This document shows, piece by piece, positions 54,501 through 64,000 of a stretch of DNA of 64,000 nt (the first letter of the stretch is position 1; the number at the start of each line of letters is the position of its first letter). Below the pieces are notes generated by a model. That model saw only the letters and a program-made list of their open reading frames with translations. It did no database searches and had not been told where the DNA came from. The DNA lies in assembly GCA_902729315.2 (NCBI GenBank), contig LR746271.1, positions 1,820,001-1,884,000 of the forward strand. The letters run 5' to 3'. Origin of the DNA: Spirodela intermedia (taxonomy: Eukaryota > Streptophyta > Magnoliopsida > Alismatales > Araceae). The translations under genes were made by a program, and so were the position numbers.

Positions 54501-56327
54501 CATCCTCTAAAGCTTCTTCATCAATTGTCTTTGTTAGATTAGTGTCTCCACAAGTCTCCTCACCAACTTCGACATCTTCATCTCTTCTTGTAAGTCAGGC
54601 TCCCAAAGATGACCTTCATCTTCTCATTGCACTTCGCAAAGGTACCTGATTATGTACCCTACATCTGAATATGATTTGTCACTCTTGTACTCCTCAATCA
54701 ATCTCTAATGTAGTTTCTTATGATTGCCTTTCACTTAGATATCATGTCTTTGTCCTTTCTTTGGTTGTTGAATTAATTCTCAAGTCTTATGTGGATGCTT
54801 TGATGATCCCTCACTAGAAGACAACCATGGATGAAAAATATGTTACTCTCATCCATCGAGATACATGGGAGCTAGTTCCTCGGCCACGTGGTACTAATAT
54901 TGTTTCTTGTATATGAGTTTTCACCTTAAGTACATTCTTGATGGGACGATACACCGTTATAAAGCACGACTGGTGGCTTGCGAGTTCTCAAAAAATACGA
55001 CGTCAATTATTTCAAGACATTCTCCCTAGTAATTTGGTTGCCTTGGTATGCATATTAGTCTCTATGGCGGTGAATCTTAATTGGTCACTTCCAAAACTCA
55101 ACATCTCCAATGCTTTTCTCTACGGTGACCTTGACGAAGAAGTTTATATGGAGCAACCTCTTGGGTATGTGTTGTCGACAGAATCTACTAAGGTCTACCA
55201 TCTTCAAAAAGTTATTTACAAGCTTAAACAGAGTCCCTTGGCTTGATTTACCAAGTTCACGCATTGATTCGTCAGTAGTGTTTCGAGGAGTGCAACTCTG
55301 AGCCTACTGTCTTTAGGCAGTCATTTGCCAGTGGCTTCATTCTTTTGGCTGTCTATGGTGATGATATGATCATTACTAGAAATGATGTAGCCGGCATATA
55401 AGATACCAAAGCGTTCCTCTAGAAACACTTGGATATCTGTAATTTGGAGATTCCCAAGTACTTCTTGGCGCTTGTTGCCCTAGTGAGGTAGTTCTTACCT
55501 AAGGGAAGTATGTTCTTAATATTTTTCAGGAGATGGGCCTTCTTGATTGCAAGCTTCATACATTGAGAGTCAGCCAAAGTTTTGGAATAAGAAATTTCAC
55601 TTACTTAGTGATCCCCAATAATATCAGCGATTGATGGGAAAGTTGATTTATCTCACCATTACACATCCGAACATTGCGTTCACCATGAATCTCCTTAGTT
55701 AGTTTATGCATGAGCCACGTGAAATTCATTGAGATATTGCACTTTGTCTTCTAGCCTACCTCAAGCATGCTCTCAAAAGAAGATTAGTTTTTTGCTGACA
55801 TAGACATCTTCGTATGGCAGGTTACTTAGACTCTAATCTTGCGGGGGATCGGAAAGATCAAAAATCTACCACTAGTTATTATATTTATGTTGGCGGCAAC
55901 CTAGTGACTTGGACGAGACACAAGCAACGTATTCTATCTTCATCCAATTGTGAGACGAAGTATTAAGCCATGCACGAGACGTCTTCTTATATGCTCTAAG
56001 CATGTAATCTTCTTGAAGAGTTGGGTTATCTAGTACAAGGGGCAATGCTCGTGTATTGTGATAATGAAGTGGCGATGTTTATTGCGAATCACAAGACTTG
56101 TCACCTGCATACCATATACATTGAGATGGTATGCCATGTTATTCGTTGATGAATTCTTGAAGGTCTGATCTCTACTCTATATGAGGCATCTTCAAACTAG
56201 TTGGCAAACATCTTTACAAAAGGTCTTTGTGTCTCGTCCTATGATGCTTTTTCACATAAGTTGGGACTAATTGACATTTATACTTTCACTTGAAAGAGAT
56301 ATGGGTAGAATCCTTAATATGAGTGAG

Positions 56328-56622
<295 letters not shown>

Positions 56623-56627
56623 ATAGT
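56623..56627. repeat. Target-site duplication, right (ATAGT)
   Basis: The direct copy of ATAGT at 51279-51283, marking the exact insertion point inside the older element. Confidence 0.9.
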
Positions 56628-58040
56628 TCCACCTAAAAAATTCAACATTCCAAATCATGGCCTTCAAACATAAGCATCTTGAGCTTACATCTTCTACACT
56701 ACAATTTTATGAGGGAAATAGATCATATGGTGAGGTCAGTCATGATTTATTTGATCATTGACCCAATTGTTGATCTCCAACTCATCAAGATCAAACTAAC
56801 TATGTTAGACTCTCTAGAAAATTAATTCTTTTTTTCTTTACAAGGATGTTCTTTTGGGGTTTTCTATTGTCGTAAGTCATCGAGAGTGCATACATAATAA
56901 TTCAATTATCATTGGAATCCCATGGCTTTTTCTTGGAGGAAGTTGAACTTCATATGTAACAATATTGTTATAGATGTTGGTGTTGACTTTTTGAACATCC
57001 TCTAAGTCTTTTTTAAGGCATATCTTTGGGTCATTGGTTTTTAGTGGTATGATCAGGTGACTATGATATCAATTTGATGGAAGCCTACTAAGAAATGAAC
57101 AAGAATACTTTGAAGGTCATAACCTTTTCCTCAATAAATTTCCTTAGCATAGCCACTTTGAAGAAGTACAAAAATTCATAGAGATCTAATAAGACATGAG
57201 AAGGAAGGGGAAAAACTAGAGGTCCCTATAACTCATAGTATAGTACTATAAAGGGGGAAATACAAATATTATAAGAATGATTATTTTTCATGCCTATGTG
57301 ACAACATTTTTCGTAAATTAGGTTAATGCTCACATTTATAATATTTATTTGTCTTTGTACATTTTGTGGTTCACACATCTTAAGATAGGTATTATCAAAA
57401 TATAAGGTATAAATATAATTTATTTATACATAATTAAATATCTTAATGTGATAGAAAAAGCTTTAATAACCATTTATTTATTTATGCTGAACTTATAATA
57501 TTATTTTTTCAATATTTCAAGTACTTATCTTTTTTTATATATATCTTCTTCATTACATAACACTCGTTTTATTTAACTCTATCTTTGTTAATTTGAACTT
57601 ATACCAAATAATGCTCACGGCTTGATTATTTTGATCACCACATTTCTAATATTTATTTATCCATTTATATGCAGACCCAAAAAACTTGTTATTAGTGGAA
57701 TTTATTTTCGTTAAACAGAGTTATAAAGATATCAATCAGGTATATACGGAATATTTGCACATAAATAAATGCGTTTTATAACTTTTCCGGCGAAAATCCC
57801 AGAAAATCATTTTCTTCCAACGGTCCTACCGAATTCTCTCCCTCAGAATCACTTCCAAGCTCCACAACGGTCCATCATCTCCCACTCCCCTGCCTGCGCT
57901 CCTCCCCCTCCCAAGGACCATTCAAGATCCTCGCCCACCGCGCTGGCCTCTCCGTCCCTCGCCGGTCGATCGTCGGGAGTCCTCTCCGGGAGTTGGCCGG
58001 CTCAGGTTTGCGCTTCTCGGGTACCCGGCAGTGCATTTTG
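56628..58040. other. Possible 3' remnant of the older element, AT-rich DNA and upstream flank
   Basis: 56628-57250 is the sequence that was contiguous with 51278 before the copia insertion. It has long but broken frames and no motif I can name. 57250-57750 is AT-rich. 57770-58040 rises in GC and is pyrimidine-rich, as expected for the 5' UTR and promoter of the following gene. An open frame 57769-58041 there has no recognisable domain. Confidence 0.55.
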
Positions 58041-61000
58041 ATGGGCCAAGTTACAGGCGCATTTCGAAAGGCGGAGACCAATGCCGATCTTCTCGAGGAT
58101 CTCAGCTCCTCAGAGGAAGGTGGGGAATCGTTTACCAGTGGTGCACTCTTCTCTTCTTGCGTCGCTCTTAGCATTCTTTCTTGTTTCTTCGTGAGGCAGA
58201 TTGAATTCTGTTATTTCCTAGTCATCAATATCACTGTTATGATATGGTGGGGGGTTGGGAATTGGCCTTAACGCAAAGTACCGCTGTTCTGCTTCCGCTG
58301 GTTTTGCATCGGTGTTGCCTACTTTTTGATAGTATCTTTCTTCTTTGACAATTTGTGAACAGTAATGGCTCTGAATCATTGTCTGCCGATACCCTCTAGA
58401 GGAGTTGGGCTCATGGGAACAAGTCGGGGGCTGAGAATGGGTCTCAGTCTCTGCTTCCACAAACCACGCAAAGTACTTTGTGCAGTAGTTCTTGTTGTGT
58501 CCTGTTTCGTTGACGATGGCTGCTATATCTCTTCTGTTTGCCCATCTGTGAGAAAAATCTGCATCAAAGAAATAGTTACTGACTTCGATCGATAATTGTT
58601 ATGCATTAGGTGATTCTGAAGGAGAACGTTTAGAGGAGAAGGAACCAATGGGACATGTCGAGGACTTTAAAGGTGATGTTCAAACCACTTTGTTTATTAA
58701 GTAGCCTAAATCTTATATTCGTCTGAATGTTTTTTTCCAATGATCTGGCAATTGCGTTGTGAACTGTCATTTGACCAGAATTAGAACCTTGTTTGGATAA
58801 CCACGGCTCAATCATCTGCAGTTACATGACTCTGCGTTCTTTCAGTAGAAGCCAAGCCCACAGTGTCTATAGTTAGTAGCTATACCATATTTGTTGTTTA
58901 TGGAGGAGCGTTTGGTATCTATTTCCTGTAATCGAGGAGAGTTTTTTGGCACGTTTTTTACTGTCATTTTGGCTACTTCTTTATCCGAACTTGTCATCCA
59001 AACCATGTTTGCCAACTTCGGTCAACTTTGGTCAACTTTGGTCAACTTCAGTCAGAAATTTCGGGGGAAAGTTTCATTTTGACTGACATGGCTGGATGAT
59101 TCTTTTCCAGGGATCTATAAGCCCTTGAATAATGTTGATATATTTAATTTTATTTTGGAGGTTGATTCTCTTCTTTCCTGCGAAACTGATAATGATATTC
59201 CGCTCACATTATCTTTTCAGAGAATGCAGGTTCTGAGAAGGGCATAACTCTGTCTCCTCTGTGGTTGCATGCTAAGCCAAATGAACGTAAATCTGGCACC
59301 CCAGCGCCATCAATGGTAAAACCCTAGCATAATCCATGATCTTTCTTCTAGTTTTGCCTTTTTCTCTTCTTGGGTCTTTGAATAACTTGCCAATGATATA
59401 TTTTCTCAAAGGCTTTTCTTTTTGGTGTGAGAAGTCTTTTTTTAAAAAAAAATCGAAAAACCTGGAAATTTCCTTTATTATGGGTTCTGTTTTTTTTGAG
59501 TTGTGAGATGTTACACGCATTCATTTATTTTTTTTAACTGTATAAAAAATGAAGGATCAAAATTATTCCATTTTTACTTGAGCTTAGTTTTTAAATATCC
59601 ATTTTTATTTTTGGGTGGTTTTCTGTTGTGATCAAATATTCCTTGAAAAATATGGAGGCAAAAGAAATAAGAGGACAAGAAAATGATGGGACTGTGCCCA
59701 TGTCAAAAGGGGCAGAGGGGATTGAGGCAGTGTCACCCTACTTTGCATTCTACTTGCAGTAATGCTGACTTTTGATTGTCCTAGTTAGCACAAGCTTGTA
59801 CTGTTGCAGAGGGTCCCAATCTGGTCGACTTTTCTTGCCTTGGTAATTACTGCTTCCCAAGAGCTCCATTATTATTTTATACAATTTCTTTCTAACTCCA
59901 TGGTTTAGCTTGCCCCTTGAATGAAGAAGCAGGGAAATGGGGTAATTTTTTAAAATATATTAAAAATGTTGGTTGAAATATCTCTTATTTTTAATTTGAA
60001 AATCAATAATTTATATATAATATATTAATTTTCTGTATTGATCAGTACCGATGTTTTAAAATATAGCACGATAATTATAATGAACATTTAAAATTTTATT
60101 TAAATATTTAAATAGACTTAATTGGTTTTTTATTTTACAACCATTTATCTGTGCTTTTTAACTTGATGCTATTAAAAATCCAAAATGATTGGATTATATA
60201 TATATATATATATATATTTCCAACAGGACATATGCGATCAAAAGTGCCAACCTCATCAGAACTCCATTGACTCCAATCAGAGAGACTGTCCAACGCCTGT
60301 TCCAGCCGTCAAGGATCACCACAGGAACGAAGAAGAGAGAGAAACTGGCTCAGTTGGTAAGAGAAAAGGCAAAAAAGGACACAAGAAAATTGAGTTTCCC
60401 AAGCGTGGTCATCAGAATAAGAAAAATAATTCAAGAGAACCTTCTGAGACCCAGAGGATTCCTGCATCTGACAGCAACCATGAAGCTCCAAGCCGTGGAG
60501 ACAGAACACAACCGTCAAGGGGGGGCCTAGCATACAGACCAAAGGACTCTCTATCTAATAAAAAGGGCGACGCAGTCAATGAAAGACAGTCGGTTGCCTC
60601 GAGCAGCTGTGTGCCTTCAGAGTATGATGCTTCTGACAAGAGGAGACCACGCCAAAAGCAAGAGGTTCATTCTGGGCGTTCAACGGATGCTGGGTTTGCC
60701 ACTGGACGTGGGAGGTCAAATCTCATGCAAAGTGGGTCAAATGGTGGCCCTCTGGGAGCTGAATCTCGAAACAACTGTGAAGTTGCCGTGGAGAAATCTT
60801 GCTTTTCTGCGGGGATGTTTCGTTATCCCAGAGGGAAACTTCTTGATATTTACAGGAAACAGAGGAAAATCCCTTCTTTTAATGCTGCTCCAGAAGGATT
60901 TAATCAAGTTCCCATAATCAGTCAATCAAACATAATTAAGCCCTTGGCCCTTGTGACTCCTGATTCGGATGAGAAGGTAGATGAGCAAATTTTCGCACAT

Positions 61001-64000
61001 TGTAATAAGATGATGGTAAAGCTGATTTTGACAAATTGATGTGGCTGGCAGGCTCTTCTACAGGACATCTTCCATGAGGAAGCCACTTCTGTTGGCCCAT
61101 CTTCAAAGCTTTCTGGAGAGAACATGTTGAGATGTCAAGAGATGGAGACAGGTGACGGCTCGCCGATGCTTCCATTGTGCACATTCTGTTGAGTACGATT
61201 TCAATGATTTTCTTGATTGCTGTTGTTCAGGGAAAACCCACATGAAAACTGGTAGTAATCGTCGAGAAGTAATCGGTAAACTATTTTCCCTTTTATGGCC
61301 TGTGTTTGTGCTGCTTTTCGTGATTGACCGCTCTAAGGGTGGACTTTTTCAGATCGGACTTCTTGCCAAGAGAATAATAAAAATGAAGCTACGATATCGA
61401 TTTTCCCAAAGGCCAACGATATGCACAGAGTCAGTGGGTCATGTCGATCGGCTTCTGTTACTAATCACGGGAATAAAACAGAGTCTTTGGTCAGAAAAAC
61501 TGCCGTTTATAAGCCTGTAAATGGACAACAAAGGTTGGCGACTGAAAAAAAGTTGACTTTGGCTCAGAACAGTCGACCAGATGTACACCAGCCCCTTGAC
61601 TCAGCTGCACCGAAGAAGAAGGTTTGCAAAGAGTCCTCTGGATTTCCTCAACGTCCCAGACCAGGTGATGAAGGTTTGCACTACCTTCCTTTTACCGTGT
61701 GTTCTGTGTTCCAGTCTCTTCTTTCTCTCTTTCTTGCTACTCCTCTGACGTTTCAACTTCTTCTTTTTTCCTTTTTTTTTTGGTCTGGAAGTGCTATTTT
61801 CTGGAAGAGCAGCAGACAGCTACCAGAGTCAGGTGAGGCTGCCCCCATCTGGTCTTGAAGATACAGGGCGGGTTCCGACTGTGCATCATTTCCGTAGCAC
61901 AGAAATGGGAGAATCAAGCTTCCCCAGCCGCAGGATTCTGTCAGATAACAATTTGACCCATCGTTGGATGCATCATCCGGAGCATCATCTGATGAATCTG
62001 GAACCGGGGAGGGACAGATCTGTCCTGGGTCAGAGTCCAAATGTACGCGATTTTGCCCAGAGGCTGCCACATCTGGAGCAGGAATCCACCCCACTCACTC
62101 TTGAAGAACACTTGCTACCGCAGTTGCGGAGTCAACATGTTCAGAGGCGAACATCGCAGGTTCATCTGAATGGGTCATCAGAGAGTCAACCGCAGTCCTC
62201 TCATCACCAAGAGGCCGTCAATCATCCCGATCACCTGTTGGAACAGCTTCTAAAACTTCAAGCCCAGCATCAACTGTTACTCCTACAACTACTGCAGCAA
62301 CGCGGGAGCCATCACCATCAGCAGCAGGAGACTCAAACGCAGCAGTTGCTTATCGAGCAGCTACTGCAGCAATGCATGCTTGAGACTTTGGGTTATCATT
62401 CATCTCCTGACTCACAGCAACAATCTCTTCACCCTTCAGGGCATCTCAACACCAATCCATCTTCGAAATCACTTTTCAAATACAAGTTTGGGAATAGAGT
62501 GTGCCAAACACCAGCTGTTCTCTCACAAGAAAAGCACAAGGATGTACTTCTGGACCGTCAGCTTCAGGCAGAAAGGTCTCCTGGAGTAGCTAGACAGTCA
62601 TTTGGTGTGGAAGGAGAAAGACACCTTGCTGGGTTATGGTCGATTGACAATTATGGGCAATGTCAATCCGGTTCTTATGGACTTGGTCAATCGGATCTTC
62701 AACAACAGGTACATCGTACTGAAGGCATCTCACAACCTTCTGAGAGGTCTTATCTTGGTTCTTCAGGAATGAACATGGATCTTCCATCACAATTTAAAGG
62801 GTTAGGCTGGCAGAATCATCTTGGTCATCTTATATCTGTCAACACCGGTCAGCTCCCTTCCGACAAGCATCCTCATCATGAACATATCCCAAACCAAGTG
62901 AATCTCGATGATGGGCGACTGAAAAATACCCCGATGAATGTCAGTTTTGCTTCTGAGGAGACAATTTCATGGAGAGGAGCTGGAAATGATGAAAAATCCA
63001 GGCAGGCAGGGAACATCCTCCCTGAAACGAGGGAAGCTGCCAAGCCCTTTTATATGCATTCGTCAGATCATTCGCCTGGTCTCCTACCGTCTCCAGCTTT
63101 CCAAGGGGATCCTTTTGCGGAAGACATCCTTGGTCCCAACATTTGGCGAGTAGCAGAGGATGAATTGACGTTCCAATCGAGTTCTAGAGCAAGGAGGGCA
63201 GATGAAGGTTTCTCATCTACTGTAAATGAGTTGAAGAGTACGCTGGCTGTAAAGGAGGACATCCGCGGTCTCAACATCACGGAGGCCAAAGAGGAAGAAC
63301 TGATGAATGCAGGACAGACTGACCACGCTAATGGTGATGGGATGCTTCTTTTCCATTCTAGTGTTAGAGCAATAGAGGCAGATGAAGGGCTCTCATCTAC
63401 TGTAAATGAGGTGAAGACTACGCTGGCTGTTGAGGACATCCGCGGCTCCAACGTCAGGGAGGCTGAGGAGGAAGAACTGATGAATGCAGGACAGATTGAG
63501 CATGCTAATGGTGATGGCATGCTTCTGTCCCATTCTAGTTTTAGAGCAGTGGAGGCGGATGAAGGGTTCTCATCTACTGTAAATGAGACGAAGATTGTGT
63601 CAGTTGAAGATTGCAGGGTAGAAAGCGGCAAATCCGAGGGGAACATAAAAGATGACTCTGAAGGTAGCCTGACAATCAGTTTATTATTTCCTTTTTATTT
63701 ATTTGATGCGATTGTAAAAAAAAAAAATCATGGTTTTTTTTTATTTATTGCGAACGTGAATTTGAGATAGATACCTTTGAACTCTTGATCAAATCACTTG
63801 GTTGGCCGCCGAAATGATGGCATAGTCTCGTTAGTTTCTTTGCTTGATCTGACATTTGTGATGAATTTGTGTTTTTTTCGTTGTTAGATTATTATTTTTA
63901 TTTATTTTTGGTTAGTTGCTGAATTAAAAAACTGAATCTTTTGATTCTATAATGTCGTGAAGGAGGAAACGTGGGACTAAACAGCACGGAAATGGGATTG
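58041..64000 (+). CDS. GIGYF/EXA1-like protein with eIF4E-binding-type motif, 5' part
   Basis: Partial; the gene runs off the right edge. Exons: 58041-58119, 58610-58672, 59221-59315, 60227-61015, 61052-61151, 61231-61275, 61353-61673 and 61792 to about 63663. Every junction is GT-AG and in phase (about 1,121 codons so far). Similarity to plant GYF-domain proteins such as EXA1: ITLSPLWLHAKPNERKSGTP near residue 56 (family SIPLSPQWLxxKPGExKxG), RYPRGKLLDIYRK followed by FNQVPIISQ and PLALVTPDSDE, and a Gln/Leu-rich stretch with LLIEQLLQQCM. YPRGKLL (279-285) fits YxxxxL-hydrophobic, the eIF4E-binding signature used by GIGYF and EXA1, implying a role in translational control. I find no GYF domain (no DPQGxxQGPF-type run) where relatives carry it. 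Three tandem copies of a roughly 60-residue repeat close exon 8. Start chosen as the first Met of a conserved-looking acidic N-terminus. Confidence 0.78.
63170..63620 (+). repeat. Three tandem coding repeats of about 180 bp
   Basis: Word ADEGFSSTVNE, or ADEGLSSTVNE, recurs at spacings of 180 and 177 bp (GATGAAG at 63201, 63381 and 63558), each followed by a variant of DIRG-N--EA-EEELMNAGQ. The reading frame is kept, so the array is translated. Confidence 0.88.
63664..64000 (+). other. Intron of the GIGYF/EXA1-like gene to the window edge
   Basis: After SEGNIKDDSEG the sequence GAAG then GTAGCC makes a phase-1 donor like the preceding introns. The DNA beyond is T-rich with poly-A and poly-T runs and no further exon that I can support, so the rest of the gene lies outside the window. 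Confidence 0.6.

Overview
This window is nuclear DNA from a flowering plant. It contains intronless CC-NB-ARC-LRR (CNL) resistance genes, multi-exon genes with GT-AG introns, a plant-only CC-type (ROXY) glutaredoxin, a suberin-type BAHD acyltransferase and a Ty1/copia element. GC-rich exons (DHHC, ROXY and BAHD genes) next to AT-rich intergenic DNA, together with intronless CNLs, would suit a monocot or early-diverging angiosperm, but the sequence alone does not settle the lineage. (CT/GA)n microsatellites are unusually dense throughout.

1-28.5 kb is a CNL resistance-gene cluster, all on the minus strand. It has four intact CNLs (3124-5859, 13127-15823, 18065-20755, 22997-25681; called NLR1, A, B and C here) and one NLR pseudogene (7692-8853) that lost its NB-ARC domain. 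A perfect-looking 4,932-bp tandem duplication (about 14424-19355 and 19356-24287) created gene B, a chimera with the CC/NB-ARC half of A and the LRR half of C. Between the genes lie relics of unrelated genes: 20S proteasome beta-5 pieces, two N-terminal pieces of an LRR receptor kinase, and a recurrent upstream repeat. A 1.55-kb direct repeat (737-2286 and 26973-28522) brackets the cluster; its right copy abuts the 5' end of the DHHC gene. The first 736 bases match CNL upstream DNA, so another paralogue probably lies just left of the window.

28.7-47.2 kb holds single-copy housekeeping and developmental genes: a five-exon DHHC protein S-acyltransferase (+), a peroxisomal dienoyl-CoA isomerase ending in AKL (-), a ROXY1/2-type glutaredoxin (-), a BAHD omega-hydroxyacid feruloyltransferase (-) and a complete 15-exon actin-related protein 2 gene (-, 389 codons before the stop) that I assembled exon by exon.

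47.2-57.7 kb is AT-rich, repeat-filled DNA. A decayed Ty3/gypsy-type element (primer site near 50066, gag remnant to 51283) is interrupted by a complete but coding-dead Ty1/copia element (51284-56622) with LTRs, primer-binding site and a 5-bp target duplication. 58.0 kb to the right edge carries the 5' part of a GIGYF/EXA1-like gene (+) with an eIF4E-binding-type motif. No GYF domain is visible in the part inside the window.
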